From Lineus longissimus (Eukaryota; Nemertea; Pilidiophora; Heteronemertea; Lineidae), in NCBI RefSeq assembly GCF_910592395.1, contig NC_088312.1, positions 15,941,292 through 16,005,291 on the forward strand: 64,000 nt of DNA, in the 5' to 3' direction. The notes under the pieces are model-generated. The model was not told the DNA's origin. It did no database searches and was given only the letters and a program-made list of their open reading frames with translations. The position numbers and the translations under genes were made by a program. Shown piece after piece: positions 11,766 through 23,439 of this stretch (position 1 is its first letter; every line of letters starts with the position of its first letter).

Positions 11766-12814
11766 AAATGGCCAGGGCCATTGTGCTCACCTCATGTGGT
11801 GGAAAGATGGATAAAGAGCATGGTCTTGTGTCATGTAGTGTTAGGTTTGATGTAGGTCCAAGCAATTACAATTTCCCCAAAATGGCCAATTTACAGTACA
11901 TTCGACCTCTGTGACCTTGAAAAGTAGGTCAAATCAAAGAAGACCCGGGTGACTCATTGAATGGTTGTTAGAATTAGATGTACCTATGATATAAAATTGG
12001 TGCCAATCGGGCAAGTCATTACTAGGAATATTAATGGCATTTTGAAGAATTTAGGATTTGGCCCCCTCCCTGGAGGCCAAATGGCAAATCAGATCGCACC
12101 AAACTTCGGTACCTAAGATCACCTGACCAAGGGGTACATGTGTACTTAATTTGTGATCAATAGTCATTGCAGTTAAGAAACGTGCCATAGTTACGGCCTG
12201 ACGGCGAATTTACGCCATTTGACCTCTGTGACCTTGACAAGAAGGTCAAATTAAAAACCTGTGTGACATATACTGTATGGTGGTTAGATGTACCCATGGT
12301 ATCAATTTGGTGGCAATCGGGCAAGAAGTTAAGGAATAATCACATTTTTAAGGTTTTTGGATTTTGCCCCCTGGTGGTCAAGTGGTGAATCATATTGGAC
12401 CAAACTTCGGTCCCTGAGATCACCTGACTAAGGGGTAAATGTGTACCAAATTTGGTATCAATAGTCATTGCAGTTTAGAAACGTGCCATCGTTACATCCT
12501 AACGGCCAATTTACACCATTTGACCTCTGTGACCTTGAAAAGGAGGTCAAATCAAAAACCCGGAGGATATATGATGCACCTTTGCTAGAAGTACCTACCA
12601 TATTTTTTTCAAAATTTCCCAACTATTATTAAGGGAGATATTGCATGTTTTCACTTTTAACGTTTGGCCCCCTGGTGGCCAAACCATGAAACGAATCGGA
12701 CCGAAACTTGGTCTCCAAGGTGTCATTACATAAGGGTACATGTGTACCAAGTTTCAACTCAATAGCTCTAACAGTTACGAAACGTGCCCTGCTAACGGAC
12801 GACGGACGACGACG

Positions 12815-12858
<44 letters not shown>

Positions 12859-12914
12859 ACGACGGACGCCACGGTATGGGATAAGCTCACCTCTGCTAAG
12901 AGGTGAGCTAAAAA
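11766..12914 (+). mobile_element. Complete HINE/pearl-like element, GAGGTGAGC subfamily, copy 1
   Basis: The 5' end has the palindromic stem TGGCC-AG-GGCCA followed by TTGTGCTCACCTC. The 3' end is the hairpin GCTCACCTC...GAGGTGAGC followed by TAAAAA. Between them are three to four ~300-bp core units containing TGACCTCTGTGACCTTGA, then a (GAC)n tract. This is the pearl/DINE-1/HINE layout, which is attributed to non-autonomous Helentrons. A near-identical copy sits at 35591-36735. It encodes nothing; the poly-Asp frame comes from the microsatellite. Confidence 0.85.
12797..12868. repeat. (GAC)n microsatellite of HINE copy 1
   Basis: Pure and interrupted GAC triplets directly upstream of the 3' hairpin. 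The same position in the sister element (36616-36688) has a similar tract. Confidence 0.95.
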
Positions 12915-13393
12915 GCCAAAAGTGGTTTTTCACAAAGATCGAACTAAGGGGCTTAACTTCTGTCGAAAACCATGAACATTTATTCGATCCCCGCAGCAGT
13001 ATCCTCAAAATTGATAGACACCAATGTCGAGACTCAAAATCAATGGAAACAAAATTTTAGAAGGCAGGCATGGCAGCCATATCGAAAACCTGAACACTGC
13101 AATTATTGATAGAAACCTTCCACTACACACACTCTAAAAACTGATTTGATCGTCCAAACCATTTTTCTGGTAATCAATTACTGGACAGAATGATGGACAG
13201 ACAGACAACTGCCAACTAGCCAATTTGGGCTGAAAGGTTAAAAATCACATCTACCAGTCTGACATATCAGGGGGCCAGGACTACTTGAAGAGGTTCAGCT
13301 CCGAGAAGGTAGGGAGAAAAAGCTATTGCTGACAATGATGAAGCCAACAACTGCAGTGTGAGGATGAAGACAGCAATAAATCCCAATGCTTAC

Positions 13394-13491
13394 CCTTGCT
13401 TGCTTTTCTGAGCAAATGATAGCAAACTGGCGGTCCAGGATTTCTGTTGAAGATGTAGGTGACATCCGTGGTTTGTTGACAGACACTTGCC
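13394..13491 (-). CDS. STXBP5: Tomosyn exon (ICSEKQAR segment)
   Basis: Acceptor CTTTCAG precedes 13491 and donor GTAAGC follows 13394. The 98-bp exon is entered in phase 1 and exits in phase 0. It reads QVSVNKPRMSPTSSTEILDR then QFAIICSEKQAR. The serine-rich stretch followed by QEI..QYAVICSEKQAK is the vertebrate counterpart. It belongs to the C-terminal propeller. Confidence 0.95.
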
Positions 13492-13869
13492 CTGAAAGAG
13501 ACACCATCCATACAAAATAACTTCAACATTGACTGTAATTTTGCAAATCCAGTACGTATTAAAATGCTGGCAGCTGAAACTCAAAACAGTATGCATGACA
13601 TGAAAATTAAAGACATATTTGTAAATTCCTAGCCACAAAGGAAATTTAACAAGCTTTACAAAATGATTCTTTTTTGCAAGAAGATAAAACCAGTAAACCC
13701 AGAAGATAAAAAAATATGCAAACGTAGCATGTGGTTCTGGCAACTGATCATATGCAATGTACCATACTGAACGTGTGCCAACATTTTGAGAAAAAAGATG
13801 TAAACAATAGTATTATGTGTGGCACTGGCTGTACAGTACTTCTTTGATGAGCAAATTTGGTCATAGATG

Positions 13870-14905
13870 AAATGGTCCAGGGACCATGTGCTCACCTTGG
13901 GTAATGTAATGCATGTCATTTGCAGTGGATATGGGGAGAACAGTTTCTGGCTAGTTTCACCAGTTTTGATTCCCCTGAATAATATTATTCTTCTCAGCTA
14001 AATGGCACCAAAGAAAATTACCAGTACCATCTAAGTATAGCATTTTGGTTATTAAGTTGATTGAATTTCAGGGTTATTGAAGAGTGTACATGTCACATGA
14101 AAATTGGTTGACATCTTTTCAACAGTTTAGGAGTAATAGAACTTTGTTGGATTTTCAAGATGGCGGCCTGGTAGCCACATTTGTCATGGGATTTGACTGA
14201 AAATTAGGGATATTGATATGATTACATAGATACATAATCACATGAAGTTTGGTTGCAATCCAATCATTAGTTTCGGGGTAATAGTACTTTGTTTAATTTT
14301 CAAGATATATTAGGCCTAATTGGTAGATGGATTTGACTAAAAATCAGGGGTGTTGTGGAGAGCACATAGATATACAATCACATGAAATTTGGTTGCAATC
14401 CGACTTTGTTTAATTTTCAAGATGGTCGCCTGGCGGCCATATTTGAAGTCCGAGCGGGACACATTTTTTCGGGTAGGATGGAGGGTCCCTAAATAAATAA
14501 TGTCCTCACAAGTTTAGAACCTTCTAGCTCAAATAGAAACGAAACGTGCAACCTATCGGTGATTTAGTGAACTTTGACCTCTGACTTTGAAAAGTAGGTC
14601 AAATCAAAAACCCGGGTGATATGTCATATAATCTTATTAGATACACCCACCATAAAAATTTTATCACTCTACGTACAACCATTAGCTTCAAAAAGGCAAA
14701 AAACCAATTTCCACGATGGCCGCCAGGAGGCCAGAAAGTAGCTCATATCGCGAAAAAGAAAAATACGTCTGGACATATTGCCCAAAGATACCATAAAACC
14801 AAGTTTTAACCATCTAGCCCTAGCGGGGACGAAACGTGCTCCGCTAACGGAAGATGACGACGGACGCCGGCATATCGTATAAGCTCCCCAGAGGTGAGCT
14901 AAAAA
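13870..14905 (+). mobile_element. HINE-like element, GGTCC-stem subfamily
   Basis: The 5' stem GGTCC-AG-GGACC is followed by ATGTGCTCACCTTGGG; the 3' end is AGAGGTGAGCTAAAAA. The body has degenerate units with AGATGGCGGCCTGG and CACATGAAGTTTGGTTGCAA, a TGACCTCTGACTTTGAAAAG core near 14575, and a short GACGAC tract. The closest relatives start at 6251 and 54768. Confidence 0.8.
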
Positions 14906-17900
14906 TCCGGTCGAATAATTTTCCGAACAATTTTGAGAATTACGACATAAAGATCATAAAGAGAAGTCATGCTAAAAATACTTTAATACATGTATTTAGT
15001 GCCATACTATTAATAGGTGCGAGTGAATTCTAATAGCAATGGGGAAGGTGGACTAATAATAATTAGAATTGAAAAGAGGTTTCCATCAAAACATTATGGC
15101 CCAGCACTCAGATGAAACCTGCGGGTCATATATGTGATATTTAGTTCCCCATTAACACCCACAATAATAAGAGAATTCTCTCAGTTTTCTATACGAAATA
15201 TTTTAATTTTTAAATATAGAATGTCAGTTGACTTAATTCCAGTTGTGTGGAGCCACATTTCAAGGTGCAGTGGACTTTTCCAGAGTGAAATGCAAATTGA
15301 GCTCCTGAGCAGAGAGAAGGGTGGAAATACTGAGTTCACAGGATCTTGTGCTGTAAGCAATGGTGGCTGCTTCGACCTCCTGCAAATAAATTTATTGCAA
15401 CCAAGCTAAAAACTTAAGGGTAAAACTAATTAGGACAATAACTGTCAATGCGCTGATGCTACATCTCACACATCATCCATTATTCAATGAAATGGCCGAG
15501 GCAAGGGCCATTGAGGAAAGGAACATGCGTATATTAGTAAACCACCTAATGTCAAAGAGGGTTAGCCCAGTAGAACACAAGCAATGATCTTTGGCCAGGA
15601 AAGCCTTGAGACCTAAGATTGATAGGGGGTCGGGGCCTAAGGCCAAATGTGGGATCAAAATTACCCTAGTCAGAATGATTATGAGCAGACAGTTTATGAA
15701 TGACATGGGATCTGTCAAGGTAAGCTTCAACTTGTTCTTTTCAAGGATCTTGTCTATTAGCTAAGTCAAACTCACTAGGAACACACTCGGGTAGATGACA
15801 ATTTAAGTGAAGCCGAAGAGTTATTCAGTGAATGCTGACGGCTAGTAGCTGTGACCAAGAACTCCAGATTCCACCCCCAGCGACGACTTAACCTGTAATT
15901 GAAATGCCTAATTTGATAATGTATGGTATACAACATTGTAGGTTCTAGGTAATCTCAAAATGTCGTCCTCAACCCCTAAAAGTATTGAAGAACTAGAATT
16001 CCGAAATTTGCTGGTAGCAAATTTGATAGTCCCCAGGTAGTCGTCATGTCAATCGCGTAGAAACCGAGTAACAAACTCGACTGTAGTCAAAGGAGGAAAG
16101 CGAGGAGGAAAGCAGGAGGAAAGCGAGAACATTTTGCGCCGTCGTATTCCGATTTGACTTGTTAGTGGTGAAATCTGCTTTTACTTTTCAAATTAACATA
16201 TTCGTTTTTCCAGTTCTAACGTTGTCTGAATTAAAGATGCTTTCCCAATGCTTGACTGGTCTCGCAAGAGGCATTGCCAGGAAAACGTGACGTCATTTTG
16301 GCCATTCTTCTTACCGTACGCCCTCCCTCTCCGTAAAACTTCCTGACATGGTGTGAAGTGGGAGGGTGCACAATGGGAACCACACTGCCGCGATGTTAAT
16401 AGTTTCTATTTATAGAATTCAGCGGGAGAGATTTTAAGCACGGAAAAAGTAGATTAACTCGGCTAATCTCAATGGATTTTACCCAGGAATGTTTTCAAGG
16501 CGAGAGAAACATCTGATTTAAGTACTGCGCTTATTAGATTTCATGCTCATGCCGAAGATTAGCCTAAAACGTGGACCAAAGAGTGCATTATCGAGTGTTG
16601 GAGAGGTCACGTGATTGATTGTACGAGACACCTGAGCGAAAACAATACTGACTCTATCGTCCCATCGCTCGACCAACTCTGAGAGTGAGAATAATGACGT
16701 CATTATGACGGGGCGGAGCTCATGCTAATGTATCAGCGTCTCGCCTCTGCGCATGTCACAGCGCATGTCACAGCGCATGTCAGATTGAATCGCGGCTTCG
16801 GCATGTTGGGAGAAGACGGTATCATATCTGAGCAAAAAATGCTTCAAAAGCATCAAAATACTCAGGATTTAAAAAATACTTTTGCGATAGTCCATAGATG
16901 GAATTTGGTTTGGTGGTGTAAGGGTGATTGATTTCTGGTTTATTTAGCCATTTTGCTGGACTACCGCAATAAATGTCTTAATTTCGTGGAAGAAAATAAC
17001 AGTTTCGAGAATTCCAGTGATAACAATATAGTCCCCAGATGGGATCTGGGGCCTATAACTAAGGAAGCCTCTTCTCCCCCTTCAGTAAAGACCAATGTAT
17101 GACATTCTTGCCAACAGGCTGCCTCACCCTAAACTGACCCGCATTTAATTTCAATACTTTGTTTTCTTGTCTGAGCTGATCGTCAAAAAATAAAGAAATC
17201 AAACTTCATATTATAAAACACAACAGGAAATGCTAGGGTGGCATGTCTAAAACACCAGGCAAGCCGACTAGGTTCAAAGGATTAAATGAATTAGCCCGTA
17301 ATCATAACGCCTAAATCTGCCTCCGAGAAAGAAACATTACTTTTCGAGAAATCCCAAGTACAGTATGTTCCAATTAATGTTGAGTGTTTTATTAATGAAA
17401 GGAGATATGACAAAGCGAGCACATATTTTTTTATGTGACAACAAGCACACATCCCTTTGGCACCCTGGAACTCATTCTCCAGAGTGAATATACACAAACA
17501 AATAACTTGGCAACTTCATTTCTTTCTACAAAATTTGCCAATTAATCCAACATGTTTAAATTTACTATGAATGTTTTAAAACGTCTCTTATTTCTTTTTT
17601 GATTTTGTGCTATTTATAACTGTAGTGTTTTTGACACTGTTACAGAATATATTAAGATATTTAAACAAAACATACTAAAAAATAGATATTGCTGCATATG
17701 AATCCACTATCAGATTTGCCTTAAATCCACACATCACTAGATTACATGATGAAACACATTATGTAATAGAGTATCAGCATCCTAATTGATGGCACTGATC
17801 TTCACTGGGGTATGTGTCAAAACTCAGACAAAATTTACGTCATGTCTGTTGAAACTATGCATTGCCCAAGTGACAGTCAGCACCAGGTAGTGGCAGCCGT

Positions 17901-18070
17901 AGTTTTGCTGGTACCCTATAGGTGGAGATGCAATATTACCTCATACCAGTGTTACTATGTGCTGACTTGGAGGGGGTACGTCTTGGTGCAGTCTCTCCAG
18001 CTACCACCCACATGACCAGCACAACATGCGAGTTTTGAAAAGATTTTTGATCACCTACTTGGTAACTTAC
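14906..18070. other. Intron sequence, no gene seen
   Basis: Holds a dispersed repeat (16099-16625, listed separately). A partial HINE-like start occurs near 15487 (GAAATGGCCGAGGCAAGGGC) without a recognisable 3' end. A 13-bp triplet (CATGTCACAGCG) lies at 16752-16782. Otherwise nothing recognisable. Confidence 0.5.
16099..16625. repeat. Dispersed repeat, copy 1 (partner at 23440-23945)
   Basis: About 510 bp aligned with few differences to 23440-23945, from GGAGGAAAGCGAGAACATTT to GAGTGTTGGAGAGGTCACGT. No coding frame or clear termini. The second copy lies inside the HINE 21659-24816, so at least one copy moved after that element formed. Confidence 0.85.
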
Positions 18071-18205
18071 TCGGAGTCCTCCCTTTATCTTTTTCCATCT
18101 CTCTAGCAAAGTCCTTCCATTGTTCCGATATTGCTGGAATTAAGATTCCATTGCAATCAAGGAAGGACATGGCTAGAATCGTGCCTTTCAGGCGGAATAT
18201 TGTGC
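18071..18205 (-). CDS. STXBP5: Tomosyn exon (FRLKGTIL segment)
   Basis: Acceptor CTCTTGCAG precedes 18205 and donor GTAAGT follows 18071. The 135-bp exon is phase 1 at both ends. It reads TIFRLKGTILAMSFLDCNGI and on to LIPAISEQWKDF, then a charged tail REMEKDKGRTP. Vertebrate tomosyn has TILRLKGAILRMAFLD...LIPPAYEPWRE with a charged tail at the same place. Confidence 0.95.
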
Positions 18206-18644
18206 CTGCAAGAGATAACAGATCCTTACAAGCTCATTTCATAATTGATAGAACTTAATGCACACCACTGGTTAAACTTTGTGAGAAACAGTAGGATCGC
18301 ATCTGTTAGAAACAGATGGGACGGGACCCCTTTTGAAATGGACAGCTTAAAATGCGACGAAAAGAGGGATCAAATACCACAGTCCTCCTCCCTCCCACTT
18401 AACATGGAGATACAACTTACGAAAGCCAAGAAGGCTCATTCAATATTCCAAATTCCAAATTCATCAAATACTGAATTTGAATTTTGACCTATGCTCTTCT
18501 TTGACATCAAAATTCAAAATTTAAAAAAAATTGACCTTTGAATTTTGAACAAAGTTATTTTTTTACCTTAAAGCGAAAAATTCAACAAATACTAAACTTT
18601 GAATTTTGAAGTCAACCAATTTGCAACTTCAAAATAAAACAAAA

Positions 18645-18864
18645 TTTCAGAATGGACCATGGATCAATATCCCCAGACACTTACCACTAGGCAGTGCAGT
18701 AACTGACCGTTTGCCTAGCCGCAGTTGCAATTGGCATTCGGAGAGTGATGACCAGAATGGGTGGAGGATCAATGTCCCCAGACACTTACCACTAGGCGTT
18801 GCAGTAACTGGCTCTGTTTGCCTGGCCTCTGTTGCAATTGGCAGCTGGAGATTGATGACCAGAA
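18645..18864. repeat. Tandem duplication of an exon/intron boundary (~105-bp unit)
   Basis: Two copies of a segment containing the 3' end of tomosyn exon 18790-18912 plus its donor and the first intron bases. Both carry TGCCAATTGCAAC, CAGTTACTGCA and GCCTAGTGGTAAGTGTCTGG (minus strand). The two donors are exactly 105 bp apart. Copies differ by several substitutions and a net 2-bp indel. Confidence 0.92.
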
Positions 18865-18912
18865 CTGACCCAAGACTAGTCCCCACCCACAGACAAGGGC
18901 ATGTATAAGAAT
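18790..18912 (-). CDS. STXBP5: Tomosyn exon (CLWVGTSLGSVLVI segment), alternative donor at 18685
   Basis: Acceptor CTCTTTCAG precedes 18912 and donor GTAAGT follows 18790. The 123-bp exon (phase 1 to 1) reads SYTCPCLWVGTSLGSVLVIN and on to LQLPIATEARQTEPVTATPS. The block CLWVGT.LG.VLVI...LP...PV...PSG is the best conserved tomosyn/Lgl signature. A second perfect GTAAGT donor at 18684-18683, made by the tandem duplication, would lengthen the exon by 105 bp (35 codons, no stop) and keep frame and phase. Confidence 0.97.
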
Positions 18913-18999
18913 CTGAAAGAGAGTGGGCAACCTTCAATTATAATTCAATACAGGGGAAAAGAAGGCATATGAAAGTTATAGTGCTTTTATAGAGTTACT

Positions 19000-20505
19000 A
19001 AATAATACCTTCCAGCCACGAAGTCAGGCCTTGTTCTTGCCTGCTGGTGGCCCGGTCTAGAATCAGATCGACAGTAACTGGGTCTTAGGGGTCACAGGAC
19101 CTAGGTACATCATGTGAATGAAGTTTAAAGTCAACAGCAGTTACAAAACACCATCCTTAGTTCCACGGTAAACAACTCGGCCCAATACTAAGTTGTGGCA
19201 GGTGAAAAGTTGATGTTCCACAAATTCCGTCGAGTTGTATTGCAGCAAGTGCTATTTTTTCCATTATCAGCAGGCGCCCCTGGTGTAGAAACCCAGAACC
19301 AGATCGACGTAATTTTCAATAGCGAACAGCGCCTACTGATATGCTTCACATTTATCGCATATGAAAAGAAAATCTCAAAGCAGTCTCAATAGAGCGTTTA
19401 CGTTGTTAGTCAAGGGACTAATGATTAACTTTTGAACTTTCACCTCGATGACCTCGAGAATTGAGTCAAGGAAAAACTAGTGTGACATATGATATATCTT
19501 CAGAAGATACAAAAGTGACATTTTTCAGTTTTCAGCTAACGGCCCCTAGTGGTGAAAGCTTGAATCGGATCATGTGATATATGTATATAGGTGGTGTATC
19601 CTCAGCAAATACATCTACCATATAAGTGACATCAAATTCCTTCGAGTTGTAAAGGAGAAAGTGCAACTTTTCCATTTTCAACAAACACCCCACTGCTGGT
19701 GAAAGTGTGAATCGGATCGACGCGATTTTCAATAACAAACATTGCCTACTGATATGCTACACATCTACCGCAAATGAAAATCTTGAATTAGTCTGAAGTT
19801 GGAGCATTTACGCCATTAGTCAAGGGGACAATAATGAATTCTGTGACCTGAAAATTTTGTCAAACGAAAAAACGTGTGTAACATATGATGTATCCTCAGC
19901 AGATACACCTAGGATATGAATTCTGTCAAGTTGTCAAGGAGAAAGTGAAATGTTACTGTTTTCAGCAAATGTCCCCTGCTGGTGAAAGTGTGAATAGGAT
20001 CAACGCGATTTTCAATAGCAAATAGCACCCATTGGTACACTACACATTTAATGCATATGAAAAAAAAATCTTGAAGTAGTCTCAAGTTAGAGTGTTTACG
20101 TCGTTAGTCAAGGGACCAATGATGAACTTTTGAAATTTGACCTCAGTGACCTTGAAAATTGGGTCGAACAAAAAACTCATCTGATATGTGATGTATCCTC
20201 AGCAAATACACCTGCAATATGGATTTTCATCAAATTCAGGAGTTGTTTAGGAGCCACTGCATTTTTTCAGTTTTCAGCAAACACCCCCTGGTGAAAAAAC
20301 TGTCAATCAGATTGAGACAATTTTCATTACCAAACAGCGCCTACTCATATGCAACACATTCACTACATATGAAAAGAAAATCTTGAAGCAGTCTCAAGTT
20401 AAAGCGTTTATGTCATCTCGATGAACCGACGGACAGACAGACGGACGCACACTGAAGAGGACGACAATACATGTACATGCCGCTGGCCGAGGGGTAAAAA
20501 CAACA
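19000..20505. repeat. Degenerate HINE-type tandem core (~4 units of ~300 bp)
   Basis: The phrases CCTCAGCAAATACACCT, TTTTCAGCAAACRCCCC, TTTCAATARCRAACAG and CTTGAAGCAGTCTCAAGTT recur four times. A GACGGACAGACAGACGG tract follows near 20425-20455. The ends are eroded, so I do not assign full element borders. Confidence 0.7.
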
Positions 20506-20559
20506 TTTTCATTAGCTTTTAATTGTCCTGGTTGGGACAGCATGTCCCATTCATGCATT

Positions 20560-20625
20560 ACCACAGTGGGTAAAGGTGTTGGCTTGCCTCGAAAAAATAC
20601 GGTTCTAAAAAGTGAATTTTTTAAA
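20560..20625 (+). repeat. Possible tRNA-derived SINE head fragment
   Basis: GTGGGTAAAGGTGTTGGC followed by CGAAAAAATACGGTTC resembles the A-box and B-box halves of tRNA-like SINE heads. A second copy sits in reverse orientation at 32145-32190. Both are short and decayed. Confidence 0.35.
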
Positions 20626-20630
20626 TGAGA

Positions 20631-20943
20631 ATTTCCATTTCCTGTGGAAATGTCATTTTATTAGTTCATACCTACCCAGGTCAGACTTTTGCATGTGTAC
20701 TCTATTCGGACACACCCGAGGAAGAATTAATCTATTTATAATAGAAAACTCTTAGCTAGTTCGCTTAGCTACACCTAGGCGGCGCCCATATACAGCCTCT
20801 GCCTCGTGTGAGCCGCCATCACTAGTACTTATTATTCGAGCGCACCGAGTTAGTCCCGTTGCTGTGGGGACAGGCAGGGCGGGTAGTCTGACCTGGGTAG
20901 GTATGAACTAATAAAATGACATTTCCATAGGAAATGGAAATTT
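20631..20943. mobile_element. Foldback mini-element derived from DIRS-type ends
   Basis: 57-bp inverted repeats at 20631-20687 and 20887-20943 match with one difference; the outer part is AATTTCCATTTCCTRTGGAA. The interior (20690-20845) is about 90% like the right terminal region of the neighbouring DIRS element read in reverse (TCTATTCGGACACACCCGAG, CTTAGCTAGTTCGCTTAGC). It looks like an internally deleted derivative of the same family lying directly against the full element. Confidence 0.75.
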
Positions 20944-20999
20944 TATGTCGTTCATACTATACCCAGGTCAGACTTTTGCATCGAATACCAACAACAAAA

Positions 21000-21658
21000 G
21001 AAAGGAGGGTAAACGGTGACTTACCATGTAGCGAAGTGAACTGTCTCCAAAGCTGCGCAGCAGAAACCAACAGGTGAGACCAAGGGGACCCAGAGAAAGA
21101 ATGCTTGGGGAAGACCTGGGCTAGAGGTAAACATAACAAGCATAACTGGGAAACCCCTCCTAGATGGGGACAAAACCACCTCAACACGGTATAAGCTCAG
21201 CATATTTCGTCAAGAGACACAATGTGGATTTTTTAAAAGAAGCAGAGCAAGCCCCAGAATAAAATGGAGCGGCCTCACTGAATAACTCTCAAAAGACTTA
21301 GGCGGCTGAACCCCAGGACAGCTGGACGGGGCGAACGCGCAGGCCCGAAGGCTCGGCGACAGTCTATGAAACCCCTCCCCCCCGCTTAAAAAGGAGGGAG
21401 GACAAGACAGCCAGCAGGAGAGAATTGGAGAGTCATAGAATAGGCCATCCGGATGGTGGCCACCAACCATCTGGCGACCGTGGCTGCAGCTATCTCCCTA
21501 GTAAACCCCTCTCTATAAGACAAAAAGAGGCGCTTCCTGCCTAGGCGAACAGCAGGCTCCTTAGTCTTATTAGAATAGAACTTCAATGCCAGAACAGGAA
21601 GAGGACAGAGAGTTCTGTCCGGAAGGTCTCTAGAGACCGTAGCAGATAACGAGGGAAT
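21000..21658 (-). pseudogene. DIRS tyrosine recombinase, C-terminal part
   Basis: The minus frame from 21658 reads IPSLSATVSRDLPD, then KRLFLSYREGFTREI and ARWLVATIRMAYS, typical of the DIRS YR catalytic domain (R box region). A C homopolymer at about 21376-21383 marks a frame change. A final piece near 21060-21020 (AALETVHFATW) resembles the C-terminal helix, but the catalytic Tyr and the HxxR box are not intact. It continues from residue CGG at 24819-24817 across the HINE. Confidence 0.8.
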
Positions 21659-21945
21659 AACAAGAGGCCCAAGGGCCTGGCGCTCAGCTGGATGACCTAA
21701 TAACATAGGACTGAGGGTATAAAGCAGTAAATATCGGCTTTATACTACTGTTTGAAGGTCAAGAGAACACGTTATACCACTGAAATTTCCAATGCAGAGC
21801 TGCCAGCTGGATGAAATATGATTGAACTAATCATCCATGGTATGTAAATATTACAGGAGGCAACGGAAGATATCCCTAGTTCAGTATGTTGTATCAGTAG
21901 CTTTACAGAAAAAATGGGAGTAACATTATTGTGTTGCTTAAAACG

Positions 21946-22889
21946 CAAGGAGGATACCGCGGTGACGTCACGGCTTTTCCAAGATGGCGCTGCATATTGT
22001 AAACAAACTCGATCCACGGCCAAGGGAAAATCAAGTCATCAAATAAAGTTAAGATTTTTCGCATCAGATCAGAGTTATTGGTACTTTTCTGCTATGAAAA
22101 AAGTCTTCAGACAATAAGTTATCATTTGAATAATGAAAAGTGCTGTTTTGATGGGGAAAAATAGGGTTTTTAAAACCAAATAGCCGGGCACCGATCTTCC
22201 AAAATTAGCGATGGTTTCAAAACAGTCTTCCAGATATAGGCCAATCTCTTCATTATCATAGTGGGATTTGGAGGCATGTTTACAGATTTTACAAGTTCGA
22301 GACCTGCAGGACCTAAAACTCGCATAGATCCCCATAGATCCCCTCTATTTGTCGAGTTAGCGCCCCTGTAAGATCATGCATTTTCGGACACTAGAACGAA
22401 ATCTTCCTGCGGATATCGCGGTTTCATTGATGATTTAAGGCGAAATTGACTGTTCTTAAGAGTTGTATGGGACAGAAATGAGTTCATACTTCATGAATAC
22501 ATGAATATATTATGATATGGGCGGGCTTCTAAGTCAAAACAATAACAAACTCAACTGCATCTCTACCGTGTATCGCGTAGTGCATTGCCTAGTGTATTTC
22601 GTAGTGTATTTTAGCGGAGACATTATTTTCGCATTTGGCCACGCCAAACGTCTTTTTTATTCGTGGAAGTTAATCTGCTCTGTAAATTTTATTTTACACA
22701 GGAAGAATCCACACTAGGTATTGCAATATTTCATGTCTATTGGTGTTTTTGTGTATAGGAGCGCACCAAACAGTGAGATGTGGAGATGTGTTCAGTGCTG
22801 GTGTTGTCAGAAGACTGAATCTGATTGGCCCAGCGATCAGTAATATGGGATGTGATCACGTGATGTGACGTCACCGCGGTATCCTCCAT
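21946..22889. mobile_element. 944-bp TIR element with 10-11-bp target duplication (Mutator-like?)
   Basis: The inverted ends GGAGGATACCGCGGTGACGT at 21949 and its complement ending at 22887 match over about 23 bp. The flanks TGCTTAAAACG (21935-21945 and 22889-22899) are direct repeats. The paralogous HINE at 37711-37721 shows an uninterrupted TGCTTAGAATG, the empty site. A 9-11-bp duplication fits Mutator-like elements. No transposase is visible. Confidence 0.85.
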
Positions 22890-23272
22890 GCTTAAAACGT
22901 CTACTTTTTACTCATGTAAGAATCGTAGTACTTATAATAACTTCAACTTATTTTCCAGTTATGATAACACAACACGCATCTTCATGATCATGATCTTTCT
23001 CAAACTAACTGAATGACCTAATCGCCTTGGACGCACAACCTAACCACATATCAATCCGCCCCGACGATCGACACATACATTCGATTCGATAACCGGGTAA
23101 CCCTCGATAAAGTTTGACAAATAAACTAGAACTGAGATTTCACAGGAGCACCTGTGAATTCATGACTCCAGGGTTGTTTTGAGGGCGATATTGTAAGAGT
23201 TGGTCTTGAGTATGGGGACGTGAAGGTCCGTGTGAGGCACCTGGGGAGAGAAGACTAGTTGAACGATGGGAT

Positions 23273-23306
23273 CATGGAGGTATAAATAATTATTTATACC
23301 TCCATG
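23273..23306. repeat. Perfect 34-bp palindrome
   Basis: The half-site CATGGAGGTATAAATAA is followed directly by its exact complement. It could form a hairpin or cruciform and may mark the junction of a foldback insertion. Flanks show only the short repeat ATGGGATC. Confidence 0.9.
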
Positions 23307-23439
23307 ATGGGATCTGACACGGACACTACTATTGATCTCATTATATGAATACCATTTAATTACAAAAAAGTGAAAACAGATCATATCATATTCCTTGGGA
23401 TAAATTAAAATAGGAGTGCGGGAACAAGGTTTTTTAGCA

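Noticed and set aside
12740-13060. 106-codon frame with a long Asp run, and the opposing Ser-rich frame
   Set aside because: It is the translation of the (GAC)n tract and hairpin of a HINE element; the same happens at 36448-36924.
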